Positions 21,706 through 33,240 of a stretch of 64,000 nucleotides of DNA are shown piece after piece. How positions within the stretch are numbered: the stretch's first letter is position 1; every line of letters begins with the position of its first letter. The notes under the pieces were generated by a model, which had not been told where the DNA came from, did not search any database, and saw only the letters and a program-made list of their open reading frames with translations. Position numbers and translations under genes: made by a program. Source of the stretch: Pieris napi (Eukaryota > Arthropoda > Insecta > Lepidoptera > Pieridae); assembly GCF_905475465.1 (NCBI RefSeq), contig NC_062256.1, positions 6,519,662 to 6,583,661 of the forward strand. The letters are read 5' to 3'.

Positions 21706-23327
21706 TAGTCTAGTCGACAAGTTGAAAATGGTACAAAATAGAGATACTGCTCTTAAAATTATGTGCAATACCTCATTGGATCCGGAATGACGTCTAGAAA
21801 AATGTGACAAAAGCGTGTATTAGCACATAAAAAATTGCAAAAGTTATACACAATTAAAGATGAAAAAAAAAATGTCATTTAGTTTTTTGCCAATATTTAA
21901 TAAACTATTTATATTTAAGAAATTTCAAAAAAAGATTCTGAAAGAAGAGGAAATTTCCAATAAAAAATTCCTAACTCCCGGAACTCTATCTCCATTATTT
22001 ATAATTTTAATTTAACGCTGAAAATAGGTCGGCGCGTGACATTTTTAGGATTCGCGCGTGGCGTCAAAAGCGACTACGGCACATTAATTAATTTATTTAA
22101 GGTATTGAATATTTTTTTTAAATTTGAAAAAATTATGGTGTGTTCTGAACACTATAATTAATTTATTCCCGTTGGAAATTTTACTTAAAGTTAATTTTTC
22201 AACAAGTTAAACAATTGTTAACTAACGAAATTTTCTCGAACGACCGTCTTAATTGTAAGTGAAAAAAAATGTTTAAATAATGGTCGTAAAAATATTTCGC
22301 TTCTTAGAGCCTTTCTTACATACATACTTAACAAGATTGTGCCATAAAAGTTAAAGAAATATTTATACTTTGTTTATAAAAAATTTTTTACTTAAACAAA
22401 AACTTAAAAATCCATGTAATGTTGTTAAAAAAATTATTTTTTTCTAAATCATCATATAATCGTTTTTTTATTAATACAAGATATTTATTGATTTGCAAAA
22501 AATAAAATTCCCGCCATTTGTTTATAAATTTTTTTTAAACAAATAGATTAATCATTATTTAAAAAAAAAAAATTTCACAACTTTATTACATTAAAAAAAA
22601 TTTTTTTAACAACATTACATGGATTTTTAAGTTTTTGTTTAAGTAAAAAAATTGTTATAAACAAAGTATAAATATTTCTTTAACTTTTATGGCACAATCT
22701 TGTTAAGTATGTATGTAAGAAAGGCTCTAAGAAGCGAAATATTTTTACGACCATTATTTAAACATTTTTTTTCACTTACAATTAAGACGGTCGTTCGAGA
22801 AAATTTCGTTAGTTAACAATTGTTTAACTTGTTGAAAAATTAACTTTAAGTAAAATTTCCAACGGGAAAAATTAATTATAGTGTTCAGAACACACCATAA
22901 TTTTTTCAAATTTAAAAAAAAATATTCAATACCTTAAATAAATTAATTAATGTGCCGTAGTCGCTTTTGACGCCACGCGCGAATCCTAAAAATGTCACGC
23001 GCCGACCTATTTTCAGCGTTAAATTAAAATTATAAATAATGGAGATAGAGTTCCGGGAGTTAGGATTTTTTTATTGGAAATTTCCTCTTCTTTCAGAATT
23101 TTTTTTTGAAATTTCTTAAATATAAATAGTTTATTAAATATTGGCAAAAAACTAAATGACATTTTTTTTTCATCTTTAATTGTGTATAACTTTTGCAATT
23201 TTTTATGTGCTAATACACGCTTTTGGCACATTTTTCTAGACGTCATTCCGGATCCAATGAGGTATTGCACATAATTTTAAGAGCAGTATCTCTATTTTGT
23301 ACCATTTTCAACTTGTCGACTAGACTA
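21706..23327. mobile_element. Complete foldback element with AAT target duplication
   Basis: The arms 21706-22437 and 22597-23327 (about 730 bp each) are near-perfect inverted repeats, separated by a loop of about 160 bp. Termini are TAGTCTAGTCGACAAGTTG. AAT flanks both sides (21703-21705, 23328-23330). Unit A has the single-AAT site GACAATATAC at 14901-14910. No transposase is encoded. A second, rearranged copy forms 1-1181. Confidence 0.9.
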
Positions 23328-23699
23328 AATATACCACAAACTAAATTATTTTTAATTAAATTTTATTTTGATTTTTTTTAAATACATATAACTCAATTTA
23401 TTTCTTAATTAAATAATACAAAGACACCTCAATACGTCTAGAAATCAACGCACAAGTGGTCGCTAATAGCGTCGCATACATGCAATAAACGTCCAAGTAT
23501 TTCTCAATATTTACTATATAAGCATCCTGCAATTTGCCAGTGAAGACGTCAATACCTAATCACTTATAGTTCCAACTTGCAAATAGAGATTGGAGACGCC
23601 AAAGTTCCTGGGGCGCGGATGTGCGACCGATTGGATCTGGCTCGAACTTCCGTCGCCTCAAGAACTAAATCTATTTCTTGCTAATTTACTAATTAGATT

Positions 23700-23749
23700 G
23701 TGAAAAAGACTTCACTTCACTTCACTTTATTTATAATGGTGAAAAAGAC
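23700..23749. repeat. Short insertion with 11-bp direct repeats, unit B
   Basis: GTGAAAAAGAC occurs at 23700-23710 and 23739-23749 around TTCACTTCACTTCACTTTAT and a few more bases. This is consistent with a very short retroposition remnant in minus orientation or a repair filler. Confidence 0.5.
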
Positions 23750-24218
23750 ATATACTGGTTGGTAATAATATCCATTTTGATTGATTTACGGGTTTGTCAT
23801 TTGTCATGTCACAAAGTCAAGTTTGTCAACTGTCAAAATCTAAAAAAATCTCGAATCTGTGGTTTTATTCAGCAATGATATTGTCTGTCTACTGCTACCT
23901 CTTTTTATCATAGCGTAAACGTAATGTAACAGAAAGAGATAAACACTTTAGTTTAACAGTAAGTTTTTATTTACACACATAATTTTAAAGTATTCATTTC
24001 ATGTATGTGTGTATTTTATGAGATTTTTTTCAAGGTAAGGTACATATGATTACATATGATACTTTAATAAAACTACTATAAAAATATGCTTTTTCAAAAC
24101 CAAGGAAAACATCATTTTACAGTTTTAATAAGTTTATTGAAGTATTATTATGAACACATATAATCTGTGGTCTCATCGCTTAAGATAACTGTATTTATCT
24201 GTTAGTATGTTTTATACT

Positions 24219-24481
24219 AACTTTTATCATAATATTTGAAATTTACAGCGCATTAACTCTAGTCTATACACTTTTGAATATTATGAAGAGATAATATCCT
24301 CGAAGCGCCAGCGACCCTTTTAAAATATTCTGAGAAATTTGCGATTCAAATGTGCTAAGCCGTTTAAAACGCCTAACAAATTAAAGGCGGGCTCGTTAAA
24401 ATCATTAATTACGATGTTATTTAATATAGATTACGTTTTGTATATAGAACTGGGAGCACATGGATAGGAAGCTCACGTGAT
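24219..24481. other. Island of perfect identity (B copy of 16178-16433)
   Basis: Same sequence as the unit A island. Confidence 0.5.
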
Positions 24482-24648
24482 ACCGCCTTTGAACTTACGT
24501 TGTCAGCTCACATAGTTTGGGTATTATTATGTTATTTTAAATTTAAAAAACATTCTAGGTTGTTATTAGTATAACATCAGCTAAATGCTAATGCCAAAAA
24601 AATTACGTCACTAAATACTTCACAACTATACTACGAGAGACGAAACTT

Positions 24649-24875
24649 GGATATTTATTATTATTCTCTTAATGTAAGAGAATAATAATAAATATTTATT
24701 TAATTAATTTTTCAAATGTAAACTGAACTTTATTGACAATAATGACTCCTTTTCCAACCTTTGATTATTTAATTGTAATTAATTATTTGCATGCAATCAA
24801 AAACTATTTTTAATAATGCCAAAGAAGTATAACTTCTTACGCGCGTACATAAGTACACGCACCCTTTTTTTTCTT
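24649..24875. mobile_element. Half of the GAAGTTATACTTC MITE family, starting with a new hairpin
   Basis: 24690-24875 matches the right half of the elements at 31051, 37437 and 58727 (AACTTCTTACGCGCGTACAT, GCATGCAATCAAAAACTATT). The left half is missing and replaced by a 21-bp inverted copy of its own sequence (ATATTTATTATTATTCTCTT). Confidence 0.7.
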
Positions 24876-25054
24876 TAAACGACATGATAATGACAAGACT
24901 AGTATGTAGGGGAAAAACTAAAAATATATGGAGTAGGTATATCGCCTCGTCCTCGAGATGTGACTACGCAAGCTTGCTAAGAGAAGCGTAATTGTGGAAA
25001 TAAATAATTATGTCTGATGTCAGCTGTGAGACGAATGGCTGATATTTTTTCTTT

Positions 25055-25155
25055 ATAAAAAAGGGGGCAAACGGGCAGGAGGCACCTGATATGATTGCCA
25101 ATGCACACGGTCAATGCCAGAGGACTCGCGAGTGCGTTGCCGGCCTTTTAATATA
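25055..25155 (-). repeat. CR1/Jockey-like LINE tail (unit B, minus)
   Basis: Counterpart of 17543-17643. Confidence 0.7.
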
Positions 25156-25400
25156 ACATTTCTTTAAAAAAGTATTTTTACGAGAAAATTCTCAATCTTC
25201 TTTTCTATAGTCGCACTCTTCATTTCTGAAATTTTGGCATTTTTCGTGTTAGTGGAGCTACACAACATCCTCCACTCTCCCCTGTCTTCGAGAAGCCTTT
25301 GCGCATAGGTGGTAAGACCTGTAAGGGCCTTTACTTGATCTGTCCAGCGAGTAGGGGATCGGCCTCGTGGTCTGGTGCCCTCCACTCTACCACTCTCTGC
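25150..25400 (-). pseudogene. RTE-like LINE C-terminus (unit B)
   Basis: MEGTRPRGRSPTRWTDQVKA and then LLEDRGEWRMLCSS on the minus strand. It is the paralogue of 17650-17890 and has diverged at several residues. Confidence 0.65.
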
Positions 25401-25662
25401 ACGTTCTCAATATTACGACAATTCAAAGTAAATCTTGCTCGGCAAATCGTTATTTTTATTCCACGCTTGTATCGCATAGGTAGGATTGTAAGGATAAAAA
25501 TTACCGACAATGGATGAAAGATAATATAGACACAAAGCGAAATATCCTTTACAGTGATTGCATACGAGAAACTAGCATTGTACTCTGCGCTGAGCAGGAT
25601 TTCATGTTTTAATATTTTACCAGGCTCAACGTGAATCGTCGAATAGGCAAACAAAGCCTTAC

Positions 25663-25793
25663 CTTAATAACTATGACGTAGGTTCCGCCAGAACGGAACG
25701 CGGGGTTATTATTAATAGCAAGAGTGCAAATCGCAACTGTTCTGCCATAATCGTTCAATCCAATCGTATCGCTTGTGACTCGCAGGAGCTCTC
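25663..25793 (-). other. Candidate orphan exon, unit B
   Basis: The same frame as 18151-18283, with DTIGLNDYGRTVAICTLAIN and the AAG|GTAAGG donor kept. It differs by an upstream 2-nt indel and two adjacent amino-acid changes. Confidence 0.25.
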
Positions 25794-26070
25794 TTAGAAA
25801 TGTTTTTGGGACTATGTTTTGATAATATAACAATGTTTTATTTTATCCTCGTCTGACATGTATGTTTGTATGATTAATTTAGTAAAAGCTAGTCCGTGCT
25901 TAATAAAATGGAGTTCGCATTAAGTCTCTGATATGTGGTATATACTTTACTCTGTCCAGTATTTAAAAGAAAGTAGGCGTACAGACTGTCCATGTACCCA
26001 CACAAAATAATGATTGCTTATCGATATAAATAGTTTTTTGTTCGGAAATAAACTGTCACGAAGTAAGGTG

Positions 26071-26256
26071 TTCGTATCACCTCGACGTCCGTCGTTCCAT
26101 CTGGAACCAGCTGCCCACTAAAGTATTTTTGAACCAAATCGACTTCTTCATGAAAATACCAATTTCTCAAGGACTGGCAACGCAGAGCCCTTTGGCATTG
26201 TGAGTGTCGATGGGCAGCGGTATAACTTAACATCGGGTAAGCCTCCTGCCCTTTTC
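26071..26256 (+). repeat. CR1/Jockey-like LINE fragment (unit B, plus)
   Basis: Counterpart of 18518-18716, more decayed. Confidence 0.7.
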
Positions 26257-26640
26257 GTAGTTTGCCTTCTGTTGAAAAGAAGCATGGCATGGCAGTCCAT
26301 GCGATTGCAAGATAATCGTGCGTACGCTTTCATAATAACCCTACCCAGGTAAAAGCTCTCATAATCCGCATCGCACTTTTTACCGAAAGGGACTAAAAAC
26401 TCACTCTTCGTACAGATTAGCGATAAGCATACTTGTCGTCTTTGGTTTTAGATGTTGAAACAGTTATGACGCCATTTTTATTCATAACTAACTGGCCTGG
26501 CGAACATCGTACCGCCTAACAGTCGATTCGTTATTTTTTTAAATATTTATTCTGCTATTCGGGACACCGGTCTAGCTAGTAAGATAAAAAAAAGAAAGTT
26601 GATAATACAACAAATACATTATGTCAAAAAATAAAAATTT

Positions 26641-26912
26641 ACCTTCCCGGAACCCCTCCACTAACACTTGAACTTTATGGCATGGTATTAAAGTCCAAAT
26701 TGCCTTGAAATATTATTACGAATATTTTGTATGGGAATATAGAAAAGTGTTGTTTTTAGACGTTTTTTACTCATTTTTTTTATTTTTTATCTCCGTAAGA
26801 ACCATCCTCGTACTTCAAGGAATATTATAAAAAAAGAATCAGACAAATCGGTCAAGCTGTTTTCATGTTATGTTGTGACAACGGAAAACGGGTTTCATTT
26901 TTATATATATAG
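26641..26912 (-). mobile_element. Helitron fragment
   Basis: On the minus strand it starts in ATAAAAATGAAACCCG, then GTTTTCCGTTGTCACAACAT, and includes a CGATTTGTCTGATTC segment. This resembles the 5' region of lepidopteran Helitrons (compare the GTGTCACAATGTTCG start at 57959). Its 3' CTAG end is lost. Confidence 0.4.
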
Positions 26913-28247
26913 ATAACTTAATATGAGTTAAGTAGTGCGCTAAAAAATATGATTAAAAAAATACATCCTGAATTAAAAATTCAATTAAGATTGGGCGAAC
27001 TTTGGACGATCAATTATTAGGGCCATAACTGCGGACAATGTTTTCATTCACCAAGCCAGCGTTAGAGAAAAATCCACTGTTTCACAGCCAGAGTCACCTG
27101 CTCTACTTTACGATTAGCCTACAGTCTTTTGTTTTTACACGCTTTATATTAGCTTCACCTGTATGTATGTATGTATGTAACGGACTCCTTCGGACTCGAT
27201 TTTGACCCACTTTAAACGGACAGATTTTTTTCAAATTTTGCGCACCTGTCAAAGATCGATGACAATGCAATAATCCGAAAAAAAAAAATAACTAAAAAAT
27301 AATTTAAATTTTTTTAACTATTTTAAAAAAACTAAAAAACACGCTTTTAAAACACATCAAACTAAAAAGTGAAAAATAATTCCTAACTAAGGCTGAAAAT
27401 GGTAATGAACAAAAAATACTGGTATTATTGTGAAAAAGCGTGGGGCGCTCTGTGCCATATTTTTCGTCTATAGAGCAACCCACGCTTTTAGTTTTTTTAA
27501 ACTATTATTTATTTTTCTAATTGGACGCCAACGGGCAGAAGGAGGGTAGGACAGTGTATAGTACCATTTCTACCCACATCTATTTAAAAAATCGTTGAAA
27601 GTCGAATGTCAGTGTAAATATACCTTAATCTGTGACCATTTCTGTTTAAATACGAGCCGTGGTGTTATCGGACAGTAGATACCTATTTACCGAGCCGAGG
27701 CGCCCGCCCGCCCGTAACTTCCCTTGTTTGCAAACTCGGATTGGATCCCGCTCTACTTTTCTTATGAACATCCGCAATTTACTTTTATGACTTTAAAATG
27801 TTGTTGTCACCGTTTAAAATGGCGTCCAGAAATGGATTCAAAGATTAAGTTATTATAAAATAAATATGGACTTCGAATTTTAACTGGGGTAAAAATCGTC
27901 GTGTATCTGTTAACGTTATAGTAGAATAAGTGTTTTAACTTATCGCGGTGTACTTATGTTTTTTTTATTATGACTTGTGTGGGTAGAGAGAGGATGTAAT
28001 GAAAATGATAGTGGTGACCCAAAGGCCGGTGCTTTTGTTTCACAGCGTTTTAGCATCGCAATAAAACAAGCCAGGATTGAGGGTAATCTGCGCGGGGGTC
28101 TATTTTTTATTTATTGTATTTACCGTAAATGTTTATGTACATTATGCTTTGGTTAAGATTTTTGTCTCATATTAAATTAATGCTATTTTATACTGATCAA
28201 GTATAACAAAAAACTAAAGGCGTCCTTTTTTCGCCTGAGCTCCGGTA
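26913..28247. other. Unassigned stretch with a possible repeat and a GC-rich patch
   Basis: 27130-27500 is probably a decayed mobile element: it has (TGTA)n at 27162-27180, then TTTAAACGGACAGATTTTTT, and complementary CACGCTTTTA and AAAAGCGTGG segments. 27640-27720 is GC-rich (GGCGCCCGCCCGCCCGTAAC) and could be a promoter or 5' untranslated region. No gene is seen. Confidence 0.35.
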
Positions 28248-28295
28248 ATGTTTTATGTTTGTCCGAGGTGGGTAGCCAGTAGTCCACTGTCTAAA

Positions 28296-29069
28296 CAAGA
28301 AACATCCCAGCTACAAGAAACATTCCGGCTTCAAGAAACATCCCGGCTACAAGAAACATCCCGTCTACAAGAAACATCCCAGCTTCAAGAAATATCCCGG
28401 CTACAAGAAACATCCCAGCTTCAAGAAATATCCCGGGTACAAGAAACATCCCAGCTTCAAGAAATATCCCGGCTACAAGAAATATCCCGGCTACAAGAAA
28501 CATCCCAGCTTCAAGAAATATCCCGGCTACAAGAAACATCCCAGCTTCAAGAAATATCCCGGGTACAAGAAACATCCCAGCTTCAAGAAACATCCCAGCT
28601 TCAAGAAATATCCCGGGTACAAGAAACATCCCAGCTTCAAGAAATATCCCGGGTACAAGAAACATCCCAGCTTCAAGAAATATCCCGGGTACAAGAAACA
28701 TCCCAGCTTCAAGAAATATCCCGGGTACAAGAAACATCCCAGCTTCAAGAAATATCCCGGCTACAAGAAACATCCCAGCTTCAAGAAATATCCCGGGTAC
28801 AAGAAACATCCCAGCTTCAAGAAATATCCCGGGTACAAGAAACATCCCAGCTTCAAGAAATATCCCGGGTACAAGAAACATCCCAGCTTCAAGAAATATC
28901 CCGGGTACAAGAAACATCCCAGCTTCAAGAAATATCCCGGGTACAAGAAACATCCCAGCTTCAAGAAATATCCCGGGTACAAGAAACATCCCAGCTTCAA
29001 GAAATATCCCGGGTACAAGAAACATCCCAGCTTCAAGAAATATCCCGGGTACAAGAAACATCCCAGCTA
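28296..29069. repeat. 18-bp minisatellite, 43 units, with 36-bp higher-order repeat
   Basis: Exactly 43 units of the pattern CAAGAAAyATCCCxGsTw, where CAAGAAACATCCCAGCTT alternates with CAAGAAATATCCCGGGTA. The 5' quarter is a variable mix and the 3' part an almost pure 36-bp higher-order repeat. Because 18 is divisible by 3 and the unit has no stops, frames stay open on both strands: 279 codons (QETSQLQEISRV) and 256 codons (MFLVPGIFLEAG). I do not take either as a gene. Confidence 0.95.
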
Positions 29070-29489
29070 CAGCTCAGTTCATGTTAAGATCTTGTTTCAG
29101 TGTTGTGTGAATATTATCGACTTAATTAAGAAAATGTCTTATTAATGGCACTTCAAATTGGCCCAAAAATACAGAAATAGAACCAGTAGAAATACGAAAT
29201 TGACAATTTCCCGACATTACAAACTTCAATCTAGGCTTAAATCATTATTGGACTAACCTTTGAGGTAAGCTTAACCTAACAAAGTCAAAATATCACATAA
29301 TCCCCGGGATAAGCAAGAACTAATGTTCCGTAACTTCCATTGGGGTATGGAACAGCGTTTGTTTTATGATAATTTTAAGTTGGTATATGTTAGTATGCAC
29401 CTACGTTTTAATATATGTAATATGTATATTGTTTTTTGTTATATATATTTTCAGATGTCAGCTTTTGAATACTAAATGCTTAACATCCT
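29070..29489. other. Unassigned spacer
   Basis: No repeat partner or open frame of note. Confidence 0.3.
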
Positions 29490-29602
29490 TGCGATTCTGT
29501 AACTCACTTTTCGAACTCACACAGCGGTTTTCGCAGCGGCGGGCGCGCTCAAATCAGTCGTGAAGCAGTCATTTTATGTGAAAAGTGAGTTACAGAATCG
29601 CA
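29490..29602. mobile_element. Short MITE with 21-bp inverted repeats
   Basis: TGCGATTCTGTAACTCACTT at the left is the reverse complement of the right end near 29581-29601. The interior is GC-rich (GCAGCGGCGGGCGCGCTC). It is about 113 bp with no coding sequence. Confidence 0.8.
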
Positions 29603-29869
29603 GGGCTGGTTGTCAAATTTGTAGTTTGTTAAGTTTTATGTAATACAATTATATATATTAAAATAACGTATTATTAAATAATGTATATGTGTAATGTGGG
29701 TAGTGTAATTGTGTAATGGCCCACATTAAATTTGAATTCCAAACACAGGTATTTCAACCAGACCTAGAATTTCCTGAAATATTCAGTGAAAATAGTTTTC
29801 AGTAAAAAACGTACATATTTGCAGATTTCTTATACTATTTTATATCGTATATTGCCGCATCAGAGCAGA

Positions 29870-30066
29870 GCAGAGCAGCAGACTGTCATCCCTGAGGTCG
29901 TTGGTTCGAACCTCGGCTGTGCACTAAAGAAAATATCGTGAGGAAATCGGCATGTTAGTCCCAAGTGGCGTGTGTCAGGCATAAAATGCTAACCTTCTTG
30001 CCTATTAAATAAAACAAATGATCACAAAACAAATACCTGCGGCTCAGACCTTGAAAGGTTGTAGCG
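29870..30066 (+). mobile_element. tRNA-derived SINE, family 2 (copy 2, plus)
   Basis: It has the B-box region GGTTCGAACCTCGGC, then ATCGTGAGGAAATCGGC, GCGTGTGTCAGGC and TTGCCTATTAAATAAAA, in the same order as the reverse of 46877-47148. The A-box end is replaced by an AGAGC repeat. Confidence 0.7.
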
Positions 30067-30334
30067 TAAACTGTGCAACGTATAAAGAAACGTAATTTTT
30101 TATGTTTCGTAATAGAATGATTAATGGACATTTCTCTGTATTGTGACGGTTTGAGGCGGTTGGTATTGGTAATCGCTCAGTGGGGAACCACGACAAAGAC
30201 GGCGACACCACGCGTGGCAAATTCAACCACAATTCTTCAATTCTAACGACAGTAAAAAATTGCACTCATCTGCCACAGCCTTAGAGTTATCTTCTTAATA
30301 TTTCTTTATTAAGAGATCTATAACTAAAATATGT

Positions 30335-30580
30335 AAAGAAAAAACTTTTTAACCGGATTAAAGTTATGTATTATTATAAATTTACAATTATTTAACATAA
30401 TTTTAAATTTATCCGACGTTTCGCGTACTTTACAGCGTGCGTGGTCACGGTGACTGAAGACAAAAGGTGTTGGATGTCAAAAAGTATCACAGCTGTAGAA
30501 AAAGTTGCATTATCTGTTTTTATTTCCCCGGAGTTGGTATCGACTAAAAGATGGAGGGTTTTGGCAGAAATGGCTCACGG
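30335..30580. repeat. Dispersed repeat 'CCGACGTTTCGCG', copy 1
   Basis: About 245 bp shared in direct orientation with 56243-56488, including CGACGTTTCGCGTxCTTTAC, GTGGTCACGGTGAC (or ATGGTCACGGTGAC) and TTATTTCCCCGGAGTTGGTA. The class is unknown. Confidence 0.8.
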
Positions 30581-30953
30581 TGTCCTCTAAAATATTAACT
30601 AGAATAATAACTAAAATATTTCCATACATGAAATCAGTCCAGCGTCGATTTTATTTAATACACTTAATTTTATAAGTTGAATCGCGACTATATGTATACC
30701 AAAACTATTTAAAAAAATATTAGATACAATATTCAGAGCATACAATTTTAATAGGCTGCCAATGTTCAGTAACCGTATGTTTAGTGTCACCTAGTTAAAA
30801 GCAAAACTACTAAAATATATATTTACAGTACATCGGTCGGCTTTTTAATTGGAATCTATATACCCAGAAGATTCAACAGCGGAAGATTTCATAATATTTA
30901 TGAAATTTGAATTTTATTACGAAATAGAGCAAAATGTTGGAAATACTACACAT
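30581..30953. other. Unassigned AT-rich spacer
   Basis: Nothing recognised. Confidence 0.3.
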
Positions 30954-31040
30954 TTATAGGCCGACAACGCACCTACGAGCTCTCCGGCATTGAGAGAGTC
31001 CATGGGGACAGTATGAACCTAATGTTAAGAGAACAGATTC
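30954..31040 (+). repeat. CR1/Jockey-like LINE tail, decayed
   Basis: GGCCGACAACGCACCTACGAG and ATTGAGAGAGTCCATGGGGA are the usual tail sequence. It abuts the MITE that starts at 31051. Confidence 0.6.
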
Positions 31041-31050
31041 TATAAAAAAA

Positions 31051-31411
31051 GGGTGCGTGTACTTATGTACGCGCGTAAGAAGTTATACTTCTTTGGCATT
31101 ATTTAAAATAGTTTTTGATTGCATGCAAATAATTAATTACAATTAAATAATCAAAGACTGGAAAAGGAGTCATTATAGTCAATAAAGTTCAGTTTACATT
31201 TGAAAAATTAAATAAATATTTATTATTATTCTCTTACATTAAGTGTAACATAAATTATAATATTATTCGAATGTTGTTTTTAAATTATATCCAATGCCGT
31301 AGCATCTTCCGTGGGCAACTTCATTCTGTTAATTTTGTGTCACGGTGCGCGGGCATCGTAAAATTTCACTCTCATCAATTTTTCATAACGCGCCTAAAGA
31401 AGTATATCTTC
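31051..31411. mobile_element. MITE of the GAAGTTATACTTC family (complete, reversed)
   Basis: It runs from GGGTGCGTGTACTTATGTAC, then GAAGTTATACTTCTTTGGC, to CGCGCCTAAAGAAGTATATC. The two ends carry the inverted AAGTxTAACTTC/GAAGTTATACTT motif. The middle matches 58727-59090 in reverse. A 97-codon plus frame crossing the right end (31345-31638) has no recognisable domain. Confidence 0.8.
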
Positions 31412-33000
31412 AAAAATATTTTTTAAGTTACGTTAAGTTAGGCAAACGGCTTTATTACGCTTTATTTGAACCAGTACCAAAAGCGCAAGTCACGTTTGCA
31501 TCTACAAAACATTGTGACATGATTTATTTATCTCTTGAAAGATGTGATAAACACACGTGCAGACATATGCGGGCAACAAGTGCAATGGCGCCGAGAGTTG
31601 GGGGCCGAGTTCTTGACGATCCTTTGTTTAGACCATAAAGTTATACAGCGTCAATAAATTCTTTGTTTACATAATAATAGACCGTACTACCGGCATCACG
31701 TGTATTGAAAATACAATAGAGTACTTAATTTTATGCGATGCTACTAAATATCAAAACTTTCAGTAAGCACAATTCTTTATAAAGGTGCCTTTATAAAGTG
31801 GGCGAGTATTTAGACCATAAGTTTGACACCAATTATAAATAACTTAACTTATTATTATTACATTATGTTAATGTTCTTATTACATATATGACATTATAAA
31901 GTTAATATGACATTTGAATGCCTATTTACATATGCTGATTGTGCGGATTTTTATAGTTGATCGATCTAATTGTACCAGAACGACAAAAACGGTTGCTTTG
32001 TTTTTGAAATAATTCCTTCACTATCGAATTTGAAATGAGTTGTAAGATGGCTAGGTACATATTTCTGTTTCCTACACCTGACAATAAATTAAAGTAATTA
32101 AAAAGTGAATTCAAGAGTTTGAATTTCAACGTTGTAACAATTAACCATTTTTTATAATAATAATTTCTTTATTTGCAATCTAAAGTTCGCATATTCTGTC
32201 ACATAATGGGGTGCACATTTAAAATAAAATTTTACATAGACATTACATACATTATGAGTCATAATATGATTATAGTCAATTATTATATTATTTGTTAAAA
32301 TACATTATTATGTTATTAAATTACATAACTTAAGCATACATTAAAATTTACATATCTCGACGTTTAAAGTTATTTGTCAACTTAGTCAATGACGGGTAAA
32401 GAAAGCTACAACATGCGCCATCTATTGAGAGTAATACGAAAATGATTGTCATGATCAATGACAATAAATCAGTTAAACAACGCGTATTGCGTCCGACTGA
32501 TTATTATTTTCAAACATCAGATACGCTTTGTGTATCTAAAGTTGACGTATGCGTCGTAGACCTTTACGTAATACTCCTTACAACTCAAAAGCCCGTTTAT
32601 CTAAACAATGGTTTGCCTCAGTTGACAAAATACACAGATTAATCCCTAAACAAACACTCGACTTCACAAGGTCAAAGAACAACTCTTTAAGAATACTCCA
32701 TTGTTATATCTAAGACACAATAGGGCAGATGTCACCGCGTAAACGAAACGAATAAAAAATGTGGGATTAATTATGTACCGTAACAATCAATGGCACGAAT
32801 GAAATGCCGCGTATTATGTCCCGGCAACAATGACGTATTGTGCGAAGAATTTGGGACCGCACTGTTTGCAGCTAGTTTATATTTTTTTACATGGACAAGA
32901 TTGACAGCGTCGGCACAATTTGTATGTATTGTCATTTTAGTAATAAATATAATATATTTTTGTTAACGTTAATAATATATTTACATTTCTACAGTACAAA
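31412..33000. other. Unassigned AT-rich sequence
   Basis: There is possible minus-oriented retroposon tail sequence near 32155-32350 (TTCTTTATTTGCAATC). No coding evidence. Confidence 0.3.
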
Positions 33001-33004
33001 AAAG

Positions 33005-33240
33005 AATATTAAAAACAATAACTAACCTTAAAATATAATGAAATAACTAAAATATATTATTAATAGTAGTCCCTTTAGGCAAGGCTCCGAAATTCTTTAT
33101 CCGAGGTAGCTGCCAGCTCTTCGATCTCCTGTGATGTCGACTAACCTTTTTGCTATTTCCTTTAAAAACCTTATAGCGCTAGGACCCCACGGACCAAGGG
33201 TCCCGACACTGAATGGGACAAAATCATATTCCTAGAATAT
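33005..33240 (-). pseudogene. LINE polyprotein C-terminal shred ('GPxGPSA ... GDRRAGSYL' type)
   Basis: The minus strand retains the 'F.P.S.G.LG.WGP', 'KEIAKRLVD' and 'EELAATS' region in broken frames. Its 3' untranslated part (TAATAATATATTTTAGTTAT) matches 58690-58726. It is the same family as 58566-58726. Confidence 0.6.

Larger units (their letters stand above)
18901..26427 (+). repeat. Tandem segmental duplication, unit B
   Basis: This is the second head-to-tail copy of 12369-18900. It is longer mainly because of the foldback element at 21706-23327 and a B-only stretch at about 20392-20762. The end at 26427 (GATTAGCGATAAG) is followed by new sequence (CATACTTGTCGTC). Confidence 0.9.

Noticed and set aside
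28248..29087. 279-codon open frame (and 256 codons on the other strand)
   Set aside because: Both are products of an 18-bp stop-free repeat. There is no start context, unique domain or flanking exon to support either.
31345..31638. 97-codon plus-strand frame
   Set aside because: It begins inside a MITE end and has no family resemblance, so it is likely chance.
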